This document shows positions 10,410 to 19,558 of a stretch of 64,000 nucleotides of DNA, in pieces (within the stretch, counting starts at the first letter, position 1; every line of letters starts with the position of its first letter). Made by a program: the position numbers and the translations under genes. Source of the DNA: Papilionanthe hookeriana x Papilionanthe teres (taxonomy: Eukaryota; Streptophyta; Magnoliopsida; Asparagales; Orchidaceae); NCBI GenBank assembly GCA_022702705.1, contig CM040433.1, forward strand, positions 16,500,682-16,564,681, given 5' to 3'. A model generated the notes under the pieces. That model was not told the DNA's origin. It did not search any database and saw only the letters and a program-made list of their open reading frames with translations.

Positions 10410-11524
10410 ATGGCTCCAAGACAAAAGAGAATACTTAAATTTGACGAAACTCAATTCGTAAATGCGAAGGCACAAGCGAGGTATGATTCAGTCTACAAAA
10501 GTAAAAAGTGTATACAATATAGAGTTTTCGAGAATCCTGGAGGAGATGTAGAAAGAGTAATCAAAGAAAGAGGATGAGAGAACTTTTGCTATACAAACAA
10601 CAAGGTTGCTATTGAAGTTGTTAGAGAGTTCTACTCCAATCTTACTCAACTTGAGGACGTGCCAGTCCAAGTAAGGGGATTTTCTGTCGAATTTAGTGCT
10701 AATCACATTAACTCTTTTTACGAGCTTCACGACTATTTTTCTAGCGAGTTTGAAACATTTGGAATAATGGATGGTCCGTTAAACGATGTGATCGACTTTC
10801 TCACTGATGGGAAAGGTGTTTGGAAAATTAAAAATCGTGAACGAATTAACTTTCCATTGTCCATGATGAATGCCACTGCTAAAGCATGACATTATTTCTT
10901 CTGTTCGACTCTGCTACCGACTTACTATCATTGTGAAGTCTCTAGAGAGAGCTGTTATGAATTTCTGTATTTAGAACAACTGAAGCATTAATGTGGGGAG
11001 AATAATCTATGAGAATATTATGGCTACTACGAGGAGTGAGACAAGTGGATATTTAGGGCATCCTGGCCTTATTTATGCACTTTGTCAACTATCTAGAGTT
11101 GAAGCAAGGGATGATGAGGAATGGGTTTATCCTATGAGACCCATTAGTAAAGGAAATATTAAGACTTATACATCCCATGAAGAATGGAGATCAGGGAGTA
11201 GGAGCAAAGAACCTTCAACTAGTAGAGATATCCCTTCTACTAGCTATGATCTACCTGCCTCTAGTCCCCCTACTTTGTATGATCTAATGAAAAACTGGAA
11301 AGAATTGATCACAGGATTGAAAGGCTAGAGAGAAGACATGATCATGATAGTGAGTATCTTCAGAGGCATTCAAATTTGAGATGGCTTATTACGATGCTCA
11401 GGCTAGATACTACCGAGGAGAGCCAGATGTGACTGTTCCAGAGTGCCCCAGGTATACTCAGTATCAATCCAATCCTCATGCTGACCAGGGTGATGAAGAC
11501 ATTGTGTGGGATTTTGATGCTTGA
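10410..11524 (+). pseudogene. ORF B, env-position protein of unknown function, element 1
   Basis: It starts MAPRQKRILKFDE and holds FVNAKAQARYDS, FENPGGDVE, CYTNNKVAIEVVREFYSNL, VQVRGFSVEFSANHINSFYEL, FLTDGKGVWK and LGHPGLIYALC, ending near ECPRYTQ and DEDIVWDFDA. The order of motifs matches ORF A of the same element (CYTT..VKDFYAN, VRGRW..F, IN.FY), so A and B are homologous. Damage: TGA at 10575-10577, TGA at 10887-10889 where the partner has W, a frameshift near 10980 and a TAG at 11326-11328. The basic N-terminus is shared with ORF B at 31105. Function unknown. Confidence 0.7.
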
Positions 11525-12912
11525 GATTTTAGATGTGATGTGATGTATTTGTTTATTTGTTTTTTTTGTTTGATGTACTTTGATTTATATGGTATTCGGT
11601 GGACTATGCTTTATTTTCTGTGATATGTGATAGTTTGGTAGCTTGCACTTTTATTTCTGGATGTTTGTGATATTTGTGATTGTAATTGTAATTGTGAGTT
11701 GTTTAGTTTAAAATAGTAAACTGTTTATTTTGTGTTGTGAAATGCATATGTCCTGTGTAGTGTAGTTAGTTGTTTTTATTTGATGTTTAGTTTTATATAC
11801 TTGTTTTAAAATTTCATTACCCCAGCAAATTTTAAACTGTTATGTGTGTAGAAAGGTTTTTAATATTACAGGTCAATTGAAGTTAAAATTTTGAGAAGAA
11901 CCAGCAAAAAATTCAGAGAAAAAGAAAATGCCTAAAGTGTAAAGGTATGAATTTTATATTTAAAATTTTTCTTTCACCCATGTACTATTTCTATTTATAG
12001 AAAATTTTAAGTTTGGGGGCGGGAAGAAATCTTAACTACTATATGTTCTCAAATAATATATTTTCAAAAATTATTATTATGATTTTTGTGATAAAATTTA
12101 ATTTAGATAATTATATTTAGATTTTATCTAAATATTATAAAAGATTAAAAGAAATATTTTTTATAATGAAAATTAATTTTGTAGATTAAGATATTTAGTA
12201 TAAGGGGATAAGACTATAGTTAACTATTTAAAGTAAGGAAAACTATATTTTGAGATATTAAGAATCTTAGGAATTTAGTTGAGAAAGAAAAGATTGGGAT
12301 TCAATAATGTAAAAACTATGAAGTACATATAAGGTAAAGAATGTTTGAAAGTTTCAAATTTAGGAAAAGAAGAATGAAGTTCAAAATTATTAACAGACTA
12401 TCCAGATATAGTAATCCTCACTTGAAAAAGAAAAGTAAAAAAAGAAAGAAAAAGAAAAAGGATTGAAAAACAATCCCTAAAAGAAAAGAAAAAGAAAAGA
12501 AAATAAGTGAGGAGAAGCTTGAGGATATGCCTTATCAAAAATTGGCTTCACTTGGATTAACCTAAAAGAAAAACTAAAAGCATTTCTGAACTTATATTTA
12601 TGATTAGTTTCTTACTTATAGTTTCTTCAAGAATTTCTTATCTTCTGTGTATTCTAAGTGAATTAATATTGCAACATATAGTCATTCTTGAAATGAATAG
12701 AAAACTAGAACTCTTAAACTTGATGACTAGATAGCCTTATACCTGCAAAATTAATTTAATTATTTGAAAATCTTTCTGAGAATTTTTACTATAATATTTA
12801 TTTAAATCAAAATTATAGTACTTCTGAATTAAAACTTTACCACAATGAATCATAACTTTTATGTCATATTAAGGATTACTTGAGGACAAGTAATAGTTAA
12901 GTTTGAGGATTT
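11525..12912 (+). other. Long 3' non-coding region of element 1 with conserved hairpins and polypurine tract
   Basis: No coding potential. The first part is T/G-rich. A block conserved with the other family begins at 12398 (CTATCCAGATATAGTAATCC), then an A/G tract (about 12423-12520) interrupted by the hairpin GGATTGAAAAACAATCC (12460-12476), then GAGGAGAAGCTTGAGGA. Just before the LTR is a perfect 8-bp stem with loop AGGA (ATTACTTG/CAAGTAAT, 12875-12894), followed by the polypurine-tract-like GTTTGAGGATTT at 12901-12912, where plus-strand DNA synthesis would start. Confidence 0.6.
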
Positions 12913-13469
12913 TGACCCAAGGTAAAAATGTTAAGATTTTCATGTCTATTTTATACTGATTTTGATGATATTGCACTTTAAAGAAGGGTATTTTTGGTGT
13001 CTTTCTGCAAGTATGAAGATTTAAGGATAAATGACCGAAAATATGCAAAAAGGAGTGAATTTGGAGCAAAAAGGACCAAATTATGCAAAATTGACCTACG
13101 ACGTGATTTTCCCGAGAGTTTAGAATTAATTTCAAGGAAGGTCGCCGACGGCGGAGATCGAGGCCGTCGACGGCGGGGCCTGTTTAAAAAGTATTGTTTC
13201 TAGAAGGCCGCCGACGGTGAGCTCGAGGCCGCCGACGGCGGGATAGATGGTTTATTTCAGAAGTACGTCGAATGTGGATGATTTTCGAAGGGGTGCCTAC
13301 AAAACCCTTAGAGACTCTTCTACAACTTTAAAAATAACCAAATTAGGCCAAAAAAAGTGTCTCCTACGTGATTACAAGTGAGTCCAAAGTGTTCTAAAGA
13401 GTTTATTTAGTGAGTAGTGAGTTCAATAAATTAGGTGAGAGATAGGAAATTTAGCTTTGTTAGTGGTGA
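12913..13469 (+). repeat. 3' LTR of element 1, 5' portion only
   Basis: It begins TGACCC after the polypurine tract and aligns to the start of the other Athila-like LTRs (TTTTGATGATATTGCACTTTAAAGAA near 12960). It contains two pairs of GC-rich boxes (13139-13180 and 13206-13243). It stops near 13469, where LINE sequence begins. It therefore holds about the part that the 5' LTR at 1331-2433 lacks. Confidence 0.7.
13139..13243 (+). promoter_or_regulatory. GC-rich palindromic module in the LTR of element 1
   Basis: Two dyads of the form (G)CCGCCGACGGCG..GCTCGAG..GCCGCCGACGGCG, preceded by TTTTCCCGAGAG at about 13108. The same box sequence occurs before ORF A and ORF B of this element. The other family has a different box (GCGCCGCCGGCGCC) at all three equivalent places. 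Confidence 0.5.
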
Positions 13470-13480
13470 GGCAGAATCTG

Positions 13481-14363
13481 CTAGTCCAACATCTTAGATA
13501 GATAATCGGTAGAAAGGATAAAAATTGTAGGTGATGTTGGATCTCCCTGCTGAAGGCCACTTGATGTAGTGAAGTTTCCCCAGCTTTGGCTATTGATTAG
13601 AATAGAGTGTGAGTTCCCCATTAGCCACCTGTGGATGAGATTGCAGAAGGTTATATTGAATCCTCTAGCAAGCAACACCCCCAAAATGAACTCCTAAGAA
13701 ATTGTATCATAAGCTTTTTTGAGGTCTAACTTATACATCAGATTTCCCCCTGCAGACCTTGTCCAGATCAAGCAGGAGTTCTTGGGCTAGCAACACATTG
13801 TCAGCAATGGATCTGCCTTTCACAAACGCAGTTTGTTTTGAGCTAATAAGGTTGAGCAAGTGGGGTTGGATTCTTCTCACAATTATTTTTCTAATGATCT
13901 TATTGAAAATAGTGGTGAGGCTGATAGGTCTGTAGTGATTCCAATTTTTTTCTTCAGGAGTTTTAGGGATGAGAAACATAGTTGATGCACTGAAATAGTG
14001 AGGGAGATCATTTCTAAGAAAGAAATTTTGCACAGCAGCTAACAAATCAGCTTTGATAATATCCCAGGAATTCTTGTAAAAATCTGCAGTAAAGCCATCT
14101 GGGCCAGCAGTTTTGTTACTGTCTATGGATTGTATGGCTTCCCAAATTTCCCTTTCATCTAGAGGTTCAGTGAGGGCAAGGTTTCTAATGTAGTTTACCT
14201 GTTGATAGAATAAGGAGGGTCTATGGGTGAAGTTTCTGTTGGTAGTTGAGTTAATAGATTCTGGAAGTAGTTCAAGTTCCTCCACTTGTTGCTCAGCAAG
14301 TTTCCCAGCTTTAAATACATCCCCAATATGGTTCCAACTCAAAGACTTGAGTGCCTTTCCCAC
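13481..14363 (-). pseudogene. LINE reverse transcriptase, N-terminal half
   Basis: Motifs in order: EREIWEAIQSIDSNKTAGPDGFTADFYK, MFLIPKTPEEKNWNHYRPISL, SKQTAFVKGRSIADNVLLAQELL, then KLDLKKAYDTIS (motif A, about 13700-13740) and GLQQGDPTSPTIFILSTDYLSKML (motif B), each given here only as recognised segments. A frame change lies between 13731 and 13684, and a TAG follows KAYDTIS. The ADD catalytic motif is absent because the element is cut. In a complete LINE this enzyme primes cDNA synthesis on nicked target DNA. Confidence 0.85.
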
Positions 14364-14566
14364 TTTTTCGTGCAGAAGCCATAGCTAGATCAGGGGTTAT
14401 ATTGATTGATGTTACACCAGTTTTTGTATACAACATCAATAAAGGAGGTCTGGGTGGACAAAAAATTCAAGTATCTGAAAGGTGAATTGTTATTTGTGCT
14501 GGTAGGGGCAGTTAGAGGTCTATGATATGAACCAGCTAAGCTCAGATGTGTCACAAAAGTACATAG

Positions 14567-15163
14567 TTAGGTCCGATGCCATAGATCATTAACCAGCACT
14601 CTATCCAGTCTCTCCCAAATGGGTCCCCTTTTCCAGGTGAAACCAGGTCCCTGGAAGCCTAAATCAAATAGGCCAACTTTTATAATGTTGTCACTGAACA
14701 ATTTTACTTTGGATAGGTTAGGGGCCCTTCCACCCCTCCTCTCAGCAGAAGTGGAAATACAATTGAAATCTCCTGCCACCATCCAGCAGGAGGTCATATT
14801 AGCACTTATCTGATGCATGTCAGATCAAAGTTCAGCCCTGTCATATTTTCTGCACCCAGCATAGACAAAAGTAGCAAATCCCTCCCTTCCATTCAGCTTG
14901 TAGGCTATGTGTACAAATTGATTGTTATTGATCATCACTGACCAGTCTATCTCCTTTCTACAGAAGAACCAGATCTTATTGTTGTTGTTAGCAAAGTGGG
15001 AGAAACCTCCGAACCTGCTTATCAGTTTTTGCGGGTGTTTGGGAACCATAGGTTTCAAAATTGCAAAGCACCAAAGTTGATATTTTTTGTTTAGATGGAG
15101 TAGTCTTTTTATTGAAAGGGGGTGGGCTATCCCCCTAATATTCCAGTAGAGAAAATTGATCAT
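14567..15163 (-). pseudogene. LINE apurinic-type endonuclease domain
   Basis: The protein opens MINFLYWNIRGI, the usual N-terminal strand of plant LINE endonucleases with the catalytic N. It continues through FATFVYAGCRKYDRAEL and, after a stop or frame break near 14820, through WMVAGDFNCI and GFTWKRG..WERLDRVLVN. The motifs GDFN and ERLDR are typical of the APE-like fold. The role in a complete LINE is nicking the target site. Confidence 0.8.
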
Positions 15164-15362
15164 GTAGAGGGGGCCTACTAGGTTGGGATTTGGACCTCAT
15201 TCTTCCTCTGTTAATATTGGAAGGTCCTCCTCTATTAGGAGGGACTGAAGTACTAGCTTCAGGAACAACCTGATCTGCCGTCAGTTTTTGAATTTCTGTT
15301 GTGTGCTTCTTTTTCTTTCTAGCCTTCTAAATTTGCCATTCAGACTCACTCCGCTGAGTCAT

Positions 15363-15978
15363 TTATTTTGTAGTAACTTGGAAGGTGTGGTAGAACTGAC
15401 CCCTGGGGAAGTCTGTCCAGTGGATGTGACATTTTTTTTCAGCATTATCAACATGAGCAGTAGGAACTTCCTCCCTCCTAATCGCTCTGGTTGGAGAGAC
15501 TTGAGGGGGAACCTCTGCTAGATCCAGTGGTTTGTCCCTCCCAATATCTACCTCCGCTGCATTCTGGGGAAGTAAAGGTATTTGGACCAATGCAGGAAGG
15601 GCAGATTGCACCCTAACAGAAACTTCAGCTCCCTTAGGTCTTTTAGCTGGAGGGTTGAGTCTGTAACATCTCTCCCTGGTATGCCCAAACATTCTACAAT
15701 GTTGACAGTATAGTGGTCTGCTCTTCACAACTATATTCTACCAGAAACCTCCATCTTTTGTGTCAATCCACACCCTCTTCAACTCAAGGAGGGTGTGTCT
15801 CTCTCCACCAAAACTCTTGCTCCACCAGGCCTAGCCATGTCATAAGTGGGGGAGTCCATCTTTAAGGGTGTGCCAAGAGCCTGACTAATGTTAAATAAGG
15901 CATTAGGATGGTACAACTGTATTGGAATTTCTGGAAGCTTGAACCACATTGGAACAACAGGGGTTCCTTTGAGGGATC
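15363..15978 (-). pseudogene. LINE ORF1 C-terminal part with zinc knuckle
   Basis: On the minus strand, a segment PVVPMWFKLPEIPIQLYHPN and GTPLKMDSPTYD (about 15970-15840) resembles the DUF4283-type region of plant LINE ORF1. After frame breaks near 15750-15800 comes CQHCRMFGHTRERCYRL (about 15715-15665), a CX2CX4HX4C zinc knuckle, and a P-rich tail. ORF1 proteins bind the LINE RNA. The N-terminal half is missing at 15978. Confidence 0.75.
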
Positions 15979-16002
15979 AATATATATATATATATATATA
16001 TA
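15979..16002. repeat. TA microsatellite
   Basis: About 12 TA units directly at the truncated end of the LINE fragment. Three longer TA arrays occur in the window, two of them also at LINE boundaries. Confidence 0.9.
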
Positions 16003-16384
16003 ATCTTCATTATCAGATCTTATCTTCTCCTCGTTCTTGCTTCAGAAATTTATTTACATCTATTCATCCTGATCTTCTCTCTCAAATAGACTAATAATTT
16101 TATGGCGATCGCTAAGAGGAATTGTTCCATATTTGCAAATTATTTTTCCGTTGTGTTTTGTCGGATCATCGATCATGCCTTCGATGCTCTACGATTTCCT
16201 TCCCACCACTGTTATCCCTACTTTTCATTCTGTTTTATGTTCACATCGTCTGAAGAAGATCAAGAAGTGGAAACATCTTTGTAGTAGTTATCGCTAACAT
16301 TGGGTGGCCCATTTGTTTATAACTTTATATTTTGTTTCTTAATCATCGGATTCTTCTAGTTCTTTACCTTCTCTAATATCTCTT
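16003..16384. other. Unrecognised spacer between LINE fragment and copia element 1
   Basis: No protein similarity recognised on either strand. The last five bases (CTCTT, 16380-16384) are a likely target duplication copy for copia element 1. Confidence 0.4.
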
Positions 16385-17054
16385 TGTTAGAGGTGGAGCT
16401 CGTTACAAAAAAAGAGGAAAGGTAATAACTAATAACTGTTCCCACCTCCCTCTGCTCCCGCGTCCTCTGCCTGCGAAGAGATGCTTTGCTTTGCCTTCCT
16501 ACCTACGATTCGCTAAAATGTTTCCCGTCTCTTCTTCATGAGTATTTGCCAATTACCTTTCTGGCAATTTCTGCTCTCCGATTCTTCTTCGAGAATTCAC
16601 AAGTTGGGCCTTCCCTTAATTAGCCAAAGTTTGGCTAGAATTAAAAAGGAAATATTCTACATACTCCCAGTCGTCTTCTTCCCGCTATTCTATTTGGTGG
16701 CTTATGCGCAAAGCAGAAGGGATTAAATCTAATATGTGATAGGATTTGAAGAGCAAGACCTCTCCCTTTTTGTTGTTTTTTTGGTTGGCGGAATAAGAAT
16801 GAATCGCAAGGCAACAGCTCTTCTTACTCTCAGTTTAGAGAGAGAGAGAGAGAGAGAAAAGATAGAGAGAAAAAAAGGTAGAGAGAAATTATTCTTGTAA
16901 GTCTACGTGATCGACTGGTGTAATTCCTCAAGTAATAAAATCCTCTACAACTCCGTGGACATACGCAAAAAAAATTGTTGAACCACATAAATCTGTGTAT
17001 TCCTTTATGGTGTGAATTTTCTCATTCTATTTTCGCTTTCCACATCAATCGTTC

Positions 17055-17060
<6 letters not shown>
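16385..17060 (+). repeat. 5' LTR of copia element 1, main part
   Basis: It aligns with the 3' LTR at 43143-43812 from TGTTAGAGGTG through the ACTGTTCCC block, a GA repeat near 16840, and ATCAATCGTTCTATT. It is cut at a TA array by the LINE insertion; the LTR end TTACAACA reappears at 18285-18292. Confidence 0.85.

Positions 17061-17138
<78 letters not shown>
17061..17138. repeat. TA microsatellite at left border of LINE piece
   Basis: About 38 TA units inside the copia 5' LTR. The 3' LTR has only a short TA run at the matching place (43792-43804), so the array grew here. Confidence 0.9.
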
Positions 17139-17139
<1 letters not shown>

Positions 17140-18213
17140 CTAAGTCTATCTAAATTCATTTTGAATTCTAATCATACTTAGCCTCTTAATGATTGGGAGG
17201 AGTTAATATGGAATAAATTCATCACTCCTTCAATGTCTTTCTTCTATTGGAGACTATTCAGAAAGCTCTTACCCATTGATAACATCCTAAAACTGAAAGG
17301 CTTACATGGCCCTTCTATGTGCCATTTTTTCCATTCAAATGAAGAGTCTTTTTCTCACTTTTTTTTGAATTGTGAAGCTGTTCAAGATATCCGGAAGAAG
17401 GTCTTAGCTTTCCATGGATCTCTCTATAAATTCCAGAATTGGTCTAATCTGGAATCTTGTTGGCAAGATTGGAAATCAACTTCTGATTTTTTTATTCCAT
17501 TGGTTGTCTTTTGGTATTTATGGATGTGCAGAAATGATGTAATCTTTCATAATAAATCCTTTTCTTCTCATATGGTTAGCAGGAACTGCATTTCTCATCT
17601 TATCAAAATCAGAAACCTTTTTCAAAATCCAAATTCAGCTACAACATTTAAATTTCAACTTGTTATGTGGAGAGTTCCTACTATTCCATGGATTAAAATA
17701 AATTCGATGGTAGCTTCACTTCTACTTCTACTGGAATTGGGGTACTTTGCGGGAATCATTTGGGTAATTGTTTATGGTCTTTATCAGCCTCAGTAACGAC
17801 CATGAATGCTTTAGAAGTGGAAACCATAGCGACTATCTGAGGTCTAAAAGCTGCTTATTCCGAATAGACAGAATTTTATTCATATGGAAATGGATTCCCT
17901 TTCCATAATTCAAATTTTGCTTCACAAAGCTAAAGTTCCTTGGTTCCTACGGATTTGGGTTAATAAGATTCTTGATTTGGCTTCCTCTCATGTCATTACT
18001 TGGTCTCACATTTATAGAGAAGGGAACCAACCTGCTAATTGGCTTGCTAAGAGGGCTACTTCAGTTATGGATATTAATTTTAATGTCTACTCTTCTTTCA
18101 ATGCTTCCTCTTATGTTAAGGATTTCTATGTTCTTTTACATGGGGATTTGCTTTCTATTCCTCATATCGGATGTAATAGAACTTTCAAGAATCAATAAAA
18201 TCGATCCTTTGAG
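17139..18213 (+). mobile_element. LINE 3' fragment: zinc-binding and RNase H-like regions
   Basis: The frame around 17190-17700 reads FITPSMSFFYWRLFRKLLP, CHFFHSNEESFSHFFLNC, WYLWMCRNDVIFH, which matches the RT zinc-binding domain (zf-RVT) region of plant LINEs. A second segment (17884-18198, MEMDSLSIIQ..HIYREGNQPANWLAKRA) matches the RNase H-like domain. A frame break lies near 17790-17880. It ends AATCAATAAAATCGATCC before the TA array, consistent with a 3' end. 5'-truncated, inserted in the TA tract of the copia LTR. Confidence 0.8.

Positions 18214-18285
<72 letters not shown>
18214..18285. repeat. TA microsatellite at right border of LINE piece
   Basis: About 35 TA units, followed by TTACAACA, the end of the copia 5' LTR. 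Confidence 0.9.
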
Positions 18286-18287
<2 letters not shown>

Positions 18288-18294
18288 CAACAAC

Positions 18295-18305
18295 TGGTAT
18301 CGAAC
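18295..18305 (+). other. Copia element 1 primer-binding site
   Basis: TGGTATCGAAC, two bases after the LTR end at 18292, resembles the initiator tRNA-Met site TGGTATCAGAGC seen intact in copia element 2. The last positions have changed. Confidence 0.6.
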
Positions 18306-18341
18306 TTTGTTCAAATCTAAGCAAAGACGATAGTCTGCGGA

Positions 18342-19083
18342 TGAAGTGAAGGTTTCATGGATCGAGAAATTTGATGACACAGATTTTAGCTATTGGAGGA
18401 TGTAAATAGAGGACTATCTCTATGGGAAGAAACTTCATCTTCTGTTATTGGGAAAAAGACTGGAAAGGATGGATGAGGCTGAATGGAATTTGTTGAATCG
18501 ACAAGTTCTAGAGGTTATTCGATTGACCCTATCAAGGTCTGTTGCACATAACATAGTTAAGGAAAGGACTACTGCAAATCTTATGGCTGCCTTGTCAGGT
18601 ATGTATGAAAAGCCATCGGCGAATAATAAGGTATGTCTGATGAAAAAGTTATTCAATTTGAAGATGACGGAAGGTACGTCTGTTGTAAAACATCTGAATG
18701 ATTTTAACACTATCACAAATCAATTATCTTTTGTAGAAATTGAATTTGATGATGAGATGTGTGCACTCATCTTGTTGGTTTCATTATCAAGTAGTTGCGA
18801 AGTTATGAGGATGGCTGTCAGTAATTCTGTAGTTAAATCTAAATTGAAATATGATGATATTTGTGATTTGATTTTGACAGAGAATGTGCGCGGAAAAGAT
18901 TATGGCGAGATCTCAGGTTCGAGTTCAGTAATAAATGTTGATTCCAGAGGGAGATCACATGACAGGAACTCAAACAGAGGAAGATCAAAATCAAAGCACA
19001 ATGGTAGAAGCAAGTCAAGGCCTGGTCAGAAAGTAACTTGCTGGAATTGTGGCAAAACTTACCACATAAAGTGGAACTCATAA
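18342..19083 (+). pseudogene. Copia gag, element 1
   Basis: Begins near KFDDTDFSYWRM, the usual plant copia gag opening. A stop sits at 18402-18404 in place of the next codon, after which the frame is open from about 18405 to 19083. Further segments are WNLLNRQVLEVIRLTLSRSV, LMAALSGMYEKPSANNKV, HLNDFNTITNQL and a basic R/S/K-rich tail. The zinc knuckle reads CWNCGKTYHIKWNS, where the last cysteine has become serine, so metal binding would be impaired. Nucleocapsid role known from the family. Confidence 0.85.
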
Positions 19084-19145
19084 ATCTTAAGAAGACAATG
19101 AATGATAGTGTAAATGTAGCAACTGAAGAAGCATAGAATGCACTA

Positions 19146-19500
19146 GTGCTGGCAGTTCATAGTTTTGTTGATGACTGGATATTGGATTCAGGGGCTTCTT
19201 TCCATACAACTTTCCATCGGGAATTGATGCATAATTATGTCGCAGGTGAATTTAGGCATGTATATTTGGCAGATGGAGAAGCTTTGAATGTGGTAGGAAT
19301 GGGAGACATCGACATCGCACTTCAAAACAAGAACAAGTGGACTCTTTAAAAGGTCAGACAAATTCATTAACTGAAGAAGATCCTCATTTATGTTGGGTAG
19401 CTTGATGAGTGTAGACATTTAGTAGTGTTTACAGATAGCACCTGGAAGGTTACTAAAGGAGCACTGGTACTGGCTCGAGGTAAGAAAACAAGTATGTTGT
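19146..19500 (+). pseudogene. Copia protease, element 1 (interrupted)
   Basis: WILDSGASFHTT has the DSG catalytic triad with the usual flanks, followed by VYLADGEALNVVGMGDIDI. A TAA at 19347-19349 and frame changes follow, then LVLARGKKTSMLY up to 19500. There the minus-strand LTR is inserted; the matching continuation (NTGLINN) starts at 21328. Confidence 0.85.
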
Positions 19501-19540
19501 ATATTGACCCATGCTAAATATATGCGTACTAAAAATTCAA

Positions 19541-19558
19541 TCCCCGGCAATGGTGCCA
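19541..19558 (-). other. Residual primer-binding site, minus strand
   Basis: The reverse complement reads TGGCACCATTGCCGGGGA, 16 of 18 matches to the intact tRNA-Asp-type site at 23237. The six bases between it and the LTR end (AGTTTT) match the spacing in the other families. Confidence 0.75.

Larger units (their letters stand above)
1331..13469 (+). mobile_element. Athila-like Ty3/gypsy retrotransposon, element 1 (truncated, decayed)
   Basis: Order on the + strand: partial 5' LTR, tRNA-Asp-type primer site, leader ORF, gag, aspartic protease, reverse transcriptase, RNase H, integrase, ORF A, ORF B, long 3' non-coding part, polypurine tract, partial 3' LTR. The protein order, the CDLGASINLMP protease motif, the W/N-rich gag tail without a zinc knuckle and the block after integrase (GACGATGTTAAACCAAGCG) are as I know them from the Athila lineage. 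Every coding part has stops or frameshifts. It is clearly diverged from the 21.5-41.7 kb family, but the two align over their whole length. Confidence 0.85.
13470..15978 (-). mobile_element. LINE (non-LTR) retrotransposon fragment, minus strand
   Basis: On the minus strand from 15978 downwards: C-terminal part of ORF1 (DUF4283-like segment and zinc knuckle), endonuclease, then reverse transcriptase that stops after the QGDP motif. The catalytic (F/Y)ADD part and everything beyond it is missing, and no poly(A) tail is seen at 13470. Left end abuts the truncated LTR of element 1; right end abuts a TA run at 15979. Confidence 0.85.

Noticed and set aside
8508..11524. ORFs A and B as true retroviral envelope genes
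   Set aside because: No signal peptide, fusion peptide or clear transmembrane anchor was seen; only the position after integrase is env-like.
15979..18285. TA arrays as replication or matrix-attachment signals
   Set aside because: They coincide with LINE borders and LTR ends, so microsatellite growth at insertion sites is the simpler reading.
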